A DNA stretch of 64,000 bases, taken from Conoideocrella luteorostrata. Lineage: Eukaryota; Ascomycota; Sordariomycetes; Hypocreales; Clavicipitaceae. A program made the position numbers and the translations under genes. Location of the stretch: positions 1 through 64,000 of the forward strand of contig JASWJB010000216.1 of NCBI GenBank assembly GCA_032433595.1. Reading direction: 5' to 3'. The notes under the pieces were generated by a model. The model was not told the DNA's origin, ran no database searches, and worked only from the letters and a program-made list of their open reading frames with translations. Each line of letters starts with the position of its first letter. Within the stretch, counting starts at the first letter, position 1. Shown here piece by piece: positions 1-12,508 of this stretch.

Positions 1-22
1 CCCCCCCCCCCCCCCCCCCCCC
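1..22. repeat. poly-C run at the left edge
   Basis: The window opens with 22 consecutive C. There is no CCCTAA/TTAGGG array beside it, so it is not a telomere by sequence. It may be a homopolymer or an assembly or contig-end artefact. Confidence 0.8.
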
Positions 23-815
23 AAAATTAACACGTCGAGTGATCGACATTGAAGACCACCAAGAATCGAGTCGCATGTCCCGGTCGAACGTCTGCATGGA
101 CAATAATCAAGAAATTTGCAACTTTGACGCCTGAACAAATAATGATGGAGGAGGCAAACGCCTCACATTATTTTGATATCGGTGAGCTGTCAACTTTGAC
201 TAACAACGCATAGATGCTAGATTACGAGAAAACCAAACCCCCCCCCCTCTCTTTCTCCATCCCAACTTGCCTGCTCCCTATGCCCAAAAGCCCAATTCAC
301 GAATTTGTGTAACTCAGACCACGACCCTTGTCTAACCACGAGGTCTTCCAAGTTTAACAGTCAGCCAAGCTGCGGGCCGTCAATCATATCCCCACTTCGA
401 ATCACGGAGTCGGTGATCAGACGCTGTCTCATATATGCATATTTTTCCTGACATATTTTTCCTTTTCACAAGCAGAGCATCGGCGCGATCGAAATAAGAA
501 TCATTGTTTCGATGAAATGCTATGTATGCAGCCTTGTAAGGATGGGACGAAATTCTGTCAATACCATGTGTCCTTGCGACAGCTGTTGGATCCCAAATTT
601 GGGGTCCGAAGCGGCAGCAGCAGATATGCATTGATTGGATTTGCCCCCTCCTTTGTTTTGGGCGCGAACAAGCGGTTAAATCATCACCTGTCTAAGCACT
701 GTGTAAAAAAGGAAACCGGGACATCATGCTGAAAAATATGAGACTCCCGGCATCATTGAGCTGTCAAAGCAGGCGCACCTCCCGCCATGCCCTCTCCTAT
801 GAGCTGTCTGATATG

Positions 816-962
816 CTGCCATCGAGTTAGCTTCACAGACGTCGGCGAGCTAGGTGTCACGGGTGTATAGCATACATGGCGTGCAAAAAGTACTGCCATC
901 GAGGTTAGTTAGCTTCACAGACGTCAGCGAGCTGGGTGTATAGCATGGTGTGCAAAAAGTCT
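816..962. repeat. imperfect tandem duplication, about 75 bp unit
   Basis: Two adjacent copies (816-892 and 893-962) share the order CTGCCATCGAG, TTAGCTTCACAGACGTC, GCGAGCT, GGTGTATAGCAT and GTGCAAAAAGT. They differ by small insertions and substitutions; for example, the first copy has an extra TGTCACGG segment. It lies in gene-poor DNA, and no coding role is visible. Confidence 0.85.
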
Positions 963-3900
963 GGTGCTGAATAGTCACCTGGCCTGCAACGTACAGTATA
1001 AACCTTATGGATCTATATGTATGATATATCGACCCCTCCCTTCTCGCATGTGGCAAACAAGTATCAGACCGGCCCGCAACACCATTGGCGAGTAACGGTA
1101 TATGCCTGTTTCGTGTGGCATAATTTCGCTGGGTAAATGAGTAGTAATGCAGGGAATGACTAGGAAAAATATGCCTCTGTTCACTGACGATGAAGGAGAA
1201 TGTCAAAAACTAATCAGGGATACCGGGCAAACAAAACACATTATGTGTAATTGAACTTGCTTCAAGTCTTGCCCGAGTCGATATGGATGGATGAAACTAC
1301 AATATCATTCCAGCCAATCTGAAACCAATTCACAGCGCAACTTCGCCCACGCAAACAACGCCGGGCTAGACGTGGTAATATGCTACACATTATGATTATG
1401 CCTGTCGCAGTGTGTGAGCATATATGCACCTAGATTTTACCCAAAATTTCGTTGTCGAGACTTATGCGCGCACATCCGCATATCGCGGTTGAGTTTTTTA
1501 TATTGATAATGCTGGGTGAGCTAGGAGAGCTGCATGGTGTGTTTTGGTGTTCTCTGGGAATATAACCTGGAATCGTATTGGCGTCAATAAAACAGACATG
1601 CGATTAGTGAAGACGTGTCACGGCCACGAAGCGAATTCCGGGTAAGCCTGGGCTGCACAAACACGTAGCTGCAGGTTAATCAGGAATCATATACTCCGTA
1701 AGGTGTCCACAGTGGCGTATTGACTGTGAGACATGGAGACTCAGCCGCAAGATGGACGACGTCAGAACTGAATTCAAAGAATCCCGACTGCCCGGGGATC
1801 ATTCTGTGTTTTGAGGGGGAAATCTTCCCCGCCCTCCGTCCCATGCTCACATTGACGACACTGCAAAATCTGGCATCTGGGCTGCAGCCACATTTCGTGA
1901 TGCCGGTTGAGCATGAGGAGGGGATCTGGGATAGGCCGAAGCGAAAAGCCACACCACTCCTCCAGCACACGCATTCGTTGTGCGCCTGGATTCAACGTAC
2001 CACGCCCTGCAATGGAATTGTCACATGTGAGGAAAATGCTGTGGCAGGCTGGCCACGGCCGTTTTATAGGTTCACACACACACCGATAGCCATCGGAGGT
2101 ATTAATGATCGGGATCCAAAGTCGCGCACCATTCAGCGACCTCGAACTCGATACGCCAACTTTAGTCCGTCAAGTCCCCTTTCGCTATAGAAGGATCCGG
2201 TTTGGATGTGAAGTGGCAAGCTCGAGGCTGAGATTGGGTTAATTAAATGATGCCGACAGTTTTCCTGTTTCTTAGCCTGCCGATTAGAACTCAGGAGCTT
2301 GTGGGTTCTGCTCTACCGCGTGACATAGATTGGCCAACGGAACCGTTGATGTGTACGGAGTATGTGGTCAGCCACCCAATACGCTTCATCATACTGAATT
2401 GAACAATGGATTTTACGAGCTAGCGTTATCCTAGTCACGAATAATGAAAGGTAGCAGAATTTGCGGGATGAAGCTTAAGTTGGGTGCTTACAAGGATCCA
2501 CCAATATGGAGATAAATGCGTCTTGCATGGAGGGAACAAGGGGACATGTGTCCTTGACCGTAAAACTACCATGCTCGGTGAAGTTTCTCGGCGCCAGCAT
2601 TGCTAGGGCAAAGGAACACCAAGGTACATGCATGGTTCTTTGTTACTTGTTAGACTCGGTTTATTGAGAGACATTGTGAGTGATATATGACACTAAAAGA
2701 AGAAGGTAGTAATTATTACAACAAACGAAAGCCGAAAGCTCAAACGCGGCCGTGAAGCCGCTCACGACTCTAGAAGGAACGAGCCTGGGGAGATGGGGGC
2801 GACATATGCCGAAAACGGCGGCTAACAAACGGTGAACATCAATTGGGTTAGGAAGCGAGATCGGATTGGCACGGACTATGGATAACCTCATGTTGGGTAT
2901 CAAATCCTGTAGTTAAGCCCAGCCAACAAAAGAAAGCTCGGAGTAGCGAGCTGATGGACGACCGTAACTACAAATCCAACACGTTTGAGCTAATTCCAGC
3001 GTAACGACAAGCGACTTCAGATTCACTGGATGATGCAGTAATAACACAACATTCCGCATCATGCGGACACGCCGCCATTCAGCCCTAGAGCCATCCCAGT
3101 GTCCCTAGCTAAATGGTGTTTTCTAAGAGAGTGAGATGTGACGGATGTGTGGGCATGCTGAACGGAACGCATCCCGAGTTGGCAAAAGCTTCTAGGATGT
3201 TTTGCAACGATGCAGCCTAAGCGTCACAGTGCCACGGGTGGCTTTCCTAGACGAAATGCTAAGGGCGGTGAATAAAAGCTAAGCAGAACGAGGTCGAGTA
3301 CAAGAATCGTAAGAAGCCTGCCATGAGACTCTGCATTTGAAGCATTCCGACCACGGGCTTCAGATGGCTGGGGTCGGGCAGAAACAGACTGAGAATCGTA
3401 GGACGGGGAAGTTACTAGCAGCCGTGAGGGACGAAGCGGGATGGAAAGAAGAAAAATGCTTTGTTCCACGAGTGCTCAGAAACGGCGAGGTAAATCTGTT
3501 GGTTTAATAGGTCGTGTTCAAAAGTCTGTCGGCGCGATACTCAAAGGGGTACCGGTCAGGAATAGAGCATTTGCTCAATATATGCGTAGCTCTACCCTTA
3601 ATCCAATGGTAGCAAGGGACGGCCGCACCGACCTGCACTATATCTTCTCCATTGTGTACTAGGCAGCTAAAATGTTTGGCCGAACAGGCATGCTGCATAG
3701 CTTTGTCAACACTCTGCATGCGTAGCCTCTTGGTTAGTGTGGCCGACTTGACATGGTGGCATGAAACGGAAGACGGGACCGATCCCGCCCGTGCCGGAGG
3801 TTGGAAAATGGACGAAGGTTATTCGCCAACGATTTGGCCATTCATCCGCCGCTGACTGTTGCAGATGGTGTTGGACAATTCGCATCTGAACCGATTAAAT

Positions 3901-4640
3901 TGCCGGGGTTTCCATGTTGTCTCTTCTCTCACACAGACTGTGCTGGGGAATCTGTGCAACTACAAACTACATGGTTGTCTTGGATTGGAGAGTGATCCGT
4001 TCGCCAACTATTTATTAGCTTCATTCTCCGGCACTGGCGCGATCCGGTTACAGCAACGGGTTGAGGTCGACGTTGCTCTGAGGTTGTACGTAATTTATGT
4101 GCGTTCGCAGATCTTGAAATGGAATGGCTGTCATGGCTGTCAATCATTTGTTGCGTTTCATCGCTGTACAGTGCAAAATTGTTCAGGAAGAAGGAAAGGT
4201 GCAGCAAGCCTATTCTTTCATAGATCGAAGTGGACCAAAATTTTATATCCTCACATCCTGTGGGGCATATGTTAGAGGTCTCGGCAGTAATATTGCATTG
4301 CCACAGTGCCTGCCTTATATATATAATTGCTGTTGACGACTGACACGACAATCGGGGACCGCCGAAACTGCATCTCAGTTATGTTTTGTGCTTTCCAACA
4401 GTCCTCTTCTAGTCGAAGCAACAATGGTCACGGCTACAAAAAAATTAAAAAATAGGCATATCCTACCTAGTATTGTTTCGGTATGCAACAATGGTCTTGC
4501 TTGGACGTGTGTCTCACTGCTTGCATGGATACCGAGCTTTAGAGGTTGTAAGGTCGACTCCCACATCTGCAAGCACCCTTGCTAGGTTCTGCCATGTCCT
4601 GAGCCTGAACCCCGGCTTTTGAGAACTTCCAGGTATAAAG

Positions 4641-4670
4641 GTAGCACGAGGTGGCACGAGGTGGCACGAC
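4641..4670. repeat. 10-bp tandem repeat, three units
   Basis: Three consecutive units of GTGGCACGAG with single-base changes, in the gene-poor left arm. Confidence 0.85.
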
Positions 4671-7600
4671 GTTGGACAGCATGAGGGGGGTAGCGGTAGA
4701 GTCTGGTTGGTTGCCGAGTCGGGGGTTGTTTTGAAGCCCTAGACATGCAGACATGCTCGCCTACGTCTCTGCTCTCCAAGTCGTACATTGGGGAACGGCG
4801 TGTTGCAGGGTCGGCCCAATCTCCTGGGACAAGTGACCTCATGAGGCGCCGTGCCATAACGATGTGATGTGATGAGTGACGCTTTCGGCAAGGGATAAGA
4901 TAACTAGTGCATGGAAGAGGTGGAAGATAAGAATTTCCAAAGCATTAAATTGCCACGACAGATGGATATGGCATGGCGTAAGCCTAAATTTGAAGCTTGG
5001 GCGGCGCGGCATGGATGAGATTGCGATTTCGATTTTAGACGAGAGACTATGGATCCAGCCCGATTGACCGGATCGTACTGGAAGCAGGAGGTGACCAAGT
5101 TCCTTCCCAACAACGACCCATGATGTCCAAGATGCCCAAGGCATCAAAAAGTGTCCCCGTAACCTGAATGCTCTCTCTGGTTCGAAGCATGTTGCTTACA
5201 AGGTCTAGACATATCCAGTTCACCGATTTCCTGACGCAGACGGCTCTCCTGGAACCCAGAGCCCGAAAGAGACACGGCACGAGGCACGATTGCCCAATCC
5301 AACATGCTGCAGCGCCCGAGTATTACAGATCGGAGATTTGCTTCCAAATTGGGTCATCCGCGACACCTTGCTCGCACACGGTCTTCAAGGGGATCAAGGC
5401 TGGATAAAACAGAGCGTTGAGACCACCGAGTTGTTTCAACTCGGCATAAGCGCCGAATCTCGACCAGAAGCTCTGTATTCTTGGTTAGCTCCAATGAGAG
5501 CGTTGTCTGGCTGCCAGAATTCATTCAACTACTTCGACCCCTTGCTGCCCTGGTTTTGAATGCTGGGAAGCTAGTTAACACAAGCTACCAATCAGAGAGC
5601 CCTGTCAGCCTGCTTTGCGCAGGTTCGTCCATTCGCCTTTTGAAGCGCGACGAGCACTAATACCGACCAAGCATCAGCTAGTTGCGCGACAAGCATGACC
5701 ATACTGATGTGCTACTTTGGCGATATAAAGTTTCTGCCAATAAGCCGAGACCGAATATCCAGTATAGATTTTGACCATGTGCAGATATCGGGGAGATGCG
5801 GGTGGACAGGTAAAGATGCCGTACGTGTTTTCTCCTTTTACGCCCACTGGGATCAACGCTCGTGCACTCCTGAAAAAATAATGTACAGGTAAACAATCAA
5901 ACAGCTCTAACGAGTTTTTGTTATAATACACTCATCTCCTAAGCATTATGAATTAGGAATGCAGATATATTCTACTTTTCTGTACATTTCGCGGCCTCGG
6001 GGATCTTGCTTTGGCAGTATTTTGTGGACCTTTTGCTACTTAATGCGCCACCGTATTCATCGCTACTGGCTTCAGCACAGACTCAGTTCGTCAAACAAAA
6101 GTTGAAATGAACGAAACAAGGGCCCGTGATCCTGCTTGCGCTAATCTAGCGACTTCTATTGCTTTTCCAATTCTTACAGTTCCGGTTCATAGCTGATACG
6201 GCGACCCCTCGAGGCTCGACGATCTCATGGGAACAAGTTGACAGAGATCAAGGCCTGAGACCCGAGTCAGCTCAACCTGAGATGGGTTAAGAAACGAGCC
6301 TGCAACACAGTTCCCTTAATCGATTACCGAGGATCGAAAGATCTCAGACTGCATTGCATGACCAAATATAGGACTCCTTAGCCTTCTTCCTGTCTCAGTT
6401 TTGGGGTGGGATGGCTCAGAAATCCCAACGCCACGCCTAAACTGCGATTACGAGGACTGTCTGATCACGAGCGGGTGCTAGCACGGGATCATGTCCTGGC
6501 ACATTGTCGCTCGCGCATGAGGCTCTGAACTGCCCGAATTAGGAAACAACAGATGGGGCAGTTGCTATAAGTCACGAGGCTGAGCGGCAGTCAGGTCGCC
6601 TCGCCGACCCTATCCAGATCTTGGCGTTGATTTACGTTGAGGCAGCCTTGATGACGCACTGGAGGGCGACCTCTCAGAAGAAGTGAGGAGCAAAATTTGA
6701 CCCTCTTGATGATTTGAGCGATTACTGCCATGGTGGCGATTTGGATACCTCATCCGGCCGTGACGGGCTGTGAGTTCATGACGACACGTGCTGCCAGGCT
6801 GTGAGTCAGTAAGGGCCTGGAGAGTCCAGAACAATAGCGCGTCCCATGCCAGCCAACGTCAACAAATAGCCAACACGTAGTGGCTGGATTTTGCGAGTGC
6901 TCGGAGTATTCCCAGTGCCAGCTGGCTGATCAGTACACTTGCCATAACAGCCGAAGCAAGATGATGCGACATTTTACGTACTTTAGGCAAATCAATGGTA
7001 AATAGTGATATATCAACCATGCTGGGCAGAGGCGTTTTCTGTACGCCAGTGGATTTCTCATGTCAGTCAACTGGCTGCCTTTTGCGGGCGTGGCTTGTTC
7101 TGTTGCCACCCTGAGGCGAAGTCAGCTGCTCCACCAAGCGGTTAACTGATCGAGACTACCGGATTATTTACAGCAGGTGAGGTGTGTACCCTTTGAATAC
7201 ACCCTTTAGTAATGACGAGAGGCTTTCGAGAGGACAGCTGAGTCCCCACCTTCGGCCGCACCAGGAGAGACAGCCGAGAGCGTACCAGAACGAGCCAGAG
7301 CGTAAGATATACCTAATAGATCGCAGTCAATAACCCGCTGAGAACCGGCCTTCGTGGAGCTACCTCCCAACAGGAAGGCGGGCATAGCAGATCAGCCATT
7401 TTATCGGAGCGAAGGAACGATCGATGACCGCGGTGGAGGAACACTGGCTGACGGCCATGGTTGGTCACTGGACAATTGGAGATGGGCACTGGGGCACACC
7501 ACCCCGATTGTCGATTCAGCAGAACGACGTCAGGTTGAATTGGTGTTGAGCCTAGTAGGGCTCGTCTGTGAGGACAGCTGCCAATGATACTCCGTCTCTA

Positions 7601-8856
7601 GGTTTGATCTGAAATGCTGTCGACAGTTTTTTGATGTCGGGCATAATTTAATCGCCTGGATATGGACCCCGCGTTTGAGTTACATGTACGGAGTAATCTG
7701 TACAGTTATACTCCGTCTGTATGGAGCTCTATGCAAAGCGGTCCCGAACATTGTGGTTTATGCGTTTACGTGTCGTGGAATCCGTACTACTACGTGGACG
7801 AAGCATTATGAAACCTGGACCGGGTGCCTTGTTAAACACTGCCAATGCTATGTTATGCTATGCCATGGCATGGCATTGCCGCAAGCCGCGACCAAGTTTT
7901 GTTGTATCCGCGGCTGCAGGCAGTCAATCACCCCAGAACCTATTAATACTAGCACCTAAGTCAGTCCCATGCCTGTGAGGAAGAAGTGTATTGTGCAAGT
8001 TGCACCGCATGTTGGCCTCGCATAACTACACCCTCTGCTGCACACCCATGGAGGAACATGCTGCGCAGTGGATTCTGCAATAGATGGCAAAGACAATGAC
8101 GAACGCTCACCAACTGCTGATTATTCGGGCCACACGCCGTCCGGAGGGGGAGAGTTGCACGCCTCCACCCAACTCTCCCCCTTCGCGCTGCACACCCACC
8201 GTCCCTGCCGGCAGGCCCATCAAAGCCGGAGAACATGGGTGGTCCTCGTTACACTCATCGGGCCCCCCCTGCCCCTCTCCCTCCCCCCCCAATAGGCTTA
8301 TGGTAAGCTTCTGGTAGGCCTGCTGCTCGTCCGTCTGCAGGTGCGAAAGTTGCTGGTGCAGGTGGTCTGTGAGAACACCCCGTAGTGGTGGGAACACTGG
8401 CTTGACCGGGGGAGCATTGGGACTAGACATATGCTGGATCAATTGATGCTAAAGTTTGGTGGTGTGGCTCGTCGAGCCAGTCCTGGCATCTGGCAAGCAC
8501 TAAGTGGGCAACTGGCTGCCCGAGAGGCCATGGGGTGGCCGTGGCAATGACAAGAGACTTGGCTTCCCTGTCGACTGGCTGAGTGAACAAGACTGGAAGT
8601 TGTCGGCTTTACATATGCGCCGCACAGCAACTTCTCTATCATCGACACTTCGTTCTTTTCCTACTACATCCCGACAAAACCCTCCTCTCCCCGTCTCCCT
8701 CCTGGGCTTCTCATTATTGCGGCGTCAGAAGAGTAATCTTTTGTTTCTGCCCGCTGCCCATCTCCCACTCGTTTGCACCGCACACAGCCGCTGCCAATTG
8801 ACTTCGGCAAGGCAATGGTTTGCTCTAGGTGATCTGCCTACTCTCCAATTCTCTCT

Positions 8857-9222
8857 GTAAGTTATTTTCTAGACGGCATGACAGTCTAACTTCCTGCTCC
8901 CGCGTCTTTGCTCTCCATACTCGATTTGTGCAGCCAAGTATTGTTTGTTACCACTCTCGATTTACGTCCTACCGGGACATGTTCACAGGGCAGCAGCGGG
9001 CACTGCATTCATGCGGGAACGAATGTGAAAGCCAGAGGGTCACCAGCTTGTTCAGCATTCATAGCTGACTTGATCATACAACCTTCCTCTTCTTCTGCTT
9101 GCCAATGCGTGTCCTGCCTCCCACCAAAAGAGCTACCTTCCCCTCTTTCTCCGCCCTCTTCCCACTTCACTTATTTTCAACATGACCCTTTGCTAACGCG
9201 CTCGTTTGGGCGATTACTTTAG
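8857..9222 (+). other. probable 5' UTR intron of HMT1
   Basis: A perfect donor GTAAGT sits at 8857-8862 after a C/T-rich leader. A consensus branch site TGCTAAC (9191-9197) and an acceptor TTTAG ending at 9222 lie just upstream of the HMT1 start codon. Splicing would join the leader to TTCGCC immediately before the ATG at 9229. It would also remove most short upstream ORFs from the mature leader. The signals are seen directly; use in vivo is inferred. Confidence 0.6.
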
Positions 9223-9228
9223 TTCGCC

Positions 9229-12200
9229 ATGGGAGCCACCGACGAGAACCAGCCTCCTGATCCGAGAGACCTTGGATCTGCTCCTAAATTCGGCAGTCCC
9301 AGCGATACCATTCTGCGCCGGACTCATTATATATACGCACTGGTACTTCTTTTGGCTTTTGTAACGGGGGCAGCTTGGTACACCGTATACAATGCTAAGA
9401 AGGACGAGGATATCGTTCACTCCTCGATTAAGGGACCAGGTGGTAAGCCGCTGCCCATTACCAAACGCAAGAAGCGAGACGATGGAGAGCGCAAGTTGGG
9501 GCCGCGTTTCGGCCCATTCGCCAAACACGTCTTCCGCTATCTAGCAGCCATCATGTTTCTGAGTTATGTCGGAACCGGCGTGTCCATGTTTGTTCATGCT
9601 TTTTGGCACGAAAACCCGTATAAGTGGTCCAAAGAGGGCCTGCCTTGGGCAGATGAAGGGAGCGTGGTACGTTTTGAACCTTTTCGAGAACTTCCATTGG
9701 CCGCCATTTCCCTGTACCTACGGAGAGCGTTGTGATCTCGCCGTGTGCTGCTTTGAAGCCATCTTCCTAGTATATGGGGTAGAGCAACATGATTGCTAAC
9801 TGTGCTCCTTTTTTTTTTGAAAACAGGTCCATGTCACAGGTTCCACGTTTTTCTACTTGTACATTCTCTTTTCTCTTTTCGACTGGAGAAAGGGTCCAAA
9901 CATCGTACATCTGGCGATATGGATTCTCGGGTTAATCGGAGAACTCCTACTCTTTGCTACAACTTTTATTGCCGCCGCCGAGTGTCACTTCGTTCGATCA
10001 GTCCGTACTGCCGATTCCCGAGATGACGAGACTTGCATAGACTACTGGACAAAGATAGATCTGGTCCTATATTTTGTTCGACTGCTTCACTTATCAGCTC
10101 TTATCAGCCTCTTTTGCGTTGCCTGGATCATGAAGGCTCGGCGTGGCGACAACGAGCTCGAGTCAGCTCGCTGCTCCGAGTCCACTCCACTGCTGAATGG
10201 GCGCGGTATAAGCTCAAACGAGACAATCAATGGACAGAGCTATGGCTCACAAGAACGACGATCTCGCAAACGTACAATATCTAGTGCAGCGCGAACGTCA
10301 GGCTACGGCACCTCCCGCAAAGAGGAAGGGGCTGCTTTTTATAGGCCTGAGAAACTCCCTCGTCGAACGTGGTGGGAGTATGTACGCGGCTACTCACTGT
10401 TCTTTCCGTATTTGTGGCCAAAGGACTCGACCCGACTGCAGTTTCAAGTGCTATTCTGCTTTATTATCGTGGTGGTTCAGAGACTCGTCAATGCCGCAGT
10501 TCCGCTGCAAATTGGCAGAGTTGTTGATAGTCTGGACAAAGCGATAACAGATGTCCGTCGAGGCGAGCCACTTACGACACAAAACTTCCCGCTCGCCAAT
10601 TTCTTGATTTTAGGGTGCCTGTGGATTTTGCAGGGTCAGACAGGCTTGCTGGGAGTCTGGAGATCCTACCTCTGGATCCCCGTATCGCAGTATTCATACC
10701 GAGGTTTGACAACAGCAGCCTTCAATCACGTCCACTGTCTTAGCCTCGACTTTCATCTCTCCAAGCGCACCGGCGAGGTTCTTTCCGCCTTGAACAAAGG
10801 CTCATCGATCAACCAATTCCTGGAACAAGTTACGTTTCAAGTTGTTCCCATGCTCTTTGACCTGTTTCTTTCAATTGGTCTGTTTTACAGATACTTCGGA
10901 CCGTTTTACGCTGAGCTTAACCTGGTTAATACCTGCTGGTATCTTTATATGACAATCAAGATGGCCTCCACGCGAGCTGACCAAAGACGCGAAATGACGA
11001 ATGCCGATCGGGAGGAGGAAGCTGTGAAGAATGACTCAATATCGAGTTACGAAACTGTCAAATACTTCAATGCTGAAGAATTCGAATCTAGGCGATATCA
11101 AGATAAAGTTGCGGTCTTTCAGCGAGCCGAGGCTAATGTTCAGATGGGCATGGTTATGATGAACATTTGCCAAACTCTGGTTTTTAACCTTGGCAGGATC
11201 GTCGCTACTTTGGTTTGTGGCTGGCAGGTTGCTGTGGGTGTCCGATCCGCGGGGAGTTGGTTCACTCTCGTATCGTACTTGACGCAGCTTCAAGGCCCCT
11301 TGAACTTTTTCGGTACGTTTTATCGGACCGTACAACAAGCCATGATTTCTGGAGAGCGTTTGTTGGAACTATTCAAAATTCAGCCTACAGTTGTGGATTC
11401 ACCCAATGCCGTTCCGCTAGAGAGCTTCCGTGGCCACGTTCGATGGAAGGATGTGAGCTTTGCGTATGATAGACGCAAGCCAGCTCTGCGCAATATCAGC
11501 TTTGATTGTCCTCCAGGCACAACCACGGCCTTTGTTGGCGAGTCAGGCGGCGGCAAGTCTACCCTATTTCGTCACATGTTTCGCTACTACGAATGCGACG
11601 AAGGTAGTATCGAGTTTGACGGCAGGGATGTCAAGGATCTTACAATCGATTCGGTGCGAAGGCAGATTGGAGTTGTTCCACAGGATACGACATTGTTCAA
11701 CGAGACCCTGATGTATAACCTCCAGTACGCAAACCCGTCAGCTACTGAGGAAGAGGTGTACGCGGCGTGCCGTGCTGCCAGTATCCACGATCGAATCATG
11801 AGCTTCCCAGACCAATACAATACTCAGGTTGGAGAACGTGGGCTCAGACTCAGTGGAGGTGAGAAGCAGCGTGTTGCCATTGCACGGACGATCCTCAAGG
11901 ACCCGAGAATCATCATGTTAGACGAAGCTACTTCGGCGCTTGACACGCACACGGAGCAGGAGATCCAGGACAATGTTTGGAATATAGGGGAGGGCCGTAC
12001 CCTTCTGATTATTGCGTAAGTTATAGATGCGCCGCCTACACCGATCATGGAATGTGGAATATTTTGACTGATGAATATTACTATTAACAGGCACCGACTT
12101 TCTACCATTACTCATGCAGATCAGATTATTGTGCTCCACGCCGGTGAGATTGTTGAGAGAGGATCTCACGAAGAGTTACTTGACGCCAACGGACGGTACG

Positions 12201-12508
12201 CCTCCATGTGGGAGAAGCAGATTCGGGCTGAACGGGCTCTGGACGCTGCCCGAGAGGCGCACCTGAAAGCCGCAAGAGCGTTGAGACGAGCCAACATGGG
12301 CTCAAAAACACCCGAAGACGCCACCTTGGAAGACTATCACAGTATTGGCTCCTCTGGAACACTCTCTGGTAATGCTACGAGTCGTTGTATGCCAGACGAA
12401 GAAACTGCTTCCTCATCATCTTCGGCGTCTGGCTCATCAACTTCGTCTGATGCTGAGTCCACTCACACTGATGAGCACACTGACGATCATGCGGATGGCC
12501 ACCGTTAA
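9229..12508 (+). CDS. HMT1: HMT1-type vacuolar ABC half-transporter (ABCB6/ATM-like)
   Basis: A heavy-metal-tolerance-type ABC half-transporter; relatives (fission yeast Hmt1, animal ABCB6) act in vacuolar or other internal membranes on thiol-metal conjugates. Exons 9229-9666, 9827-12015 and 12091-12508 join in phase to 1014 residues. The introns of 160 and 75 nt have GTACGT and GTAAGT donors, and the first has a GCTAAC branch. The first ~260 residues hold several extra hydrophobic helices, typical of this subfamily, followed by the six-helix transport domain. The single nucleotide-binding domain has Walker [10 protein letters not shown] (near residue 717), signature LSGGEKQRV (~820), Walker [13 protein letters not shown] (~842) and H-loop AHRLST (~877, split by the second intron). 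The C-terminal tail is rich in Ser, Asp and His ([13 protein letters not shown]), which could bind metal; that is inference. It converges with the downstream ceramide synthase gene. The exact substrate is unknown. Confidence 0.93.

Larger units (their letters stand above)
23..8856. other. long gene-poor stretch
   Basis: About 8.8 kb in which I can support no gene. Open frames are short, overlap on both strands, have no recognisable domains and often begin only at a non-ATG codon. It holds an imperfect direct duplication (816-962), a 10-bp tandem repeat (4641-4670) and three copies of the intergenic word TACTCCGTA/TACGGAGTA (1692, 2354, 7687), with a shortened copy TACTCCGT at 7588. From about 8640 the plus strand becomes rich in C and T, as expected for a promoter or leader of the HMT1 gene. 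A small spliced gene, a non-coding RNA or a decayed transposon cannot be excluded by eye. Confidence 0.6.

Noticed and set aside
1..22. Poly-C start as a telomere end
   Set aside because: There is no TTAGGG/CCCTAA unit anywhere near it.
1720..2190. Plus-strand 156-codon frame in the left gene-poor arm
   Set aside because: Two other frames of similar length overlap it on both strands, it has no domain, and its composition is like that of translated non-coding DNA.
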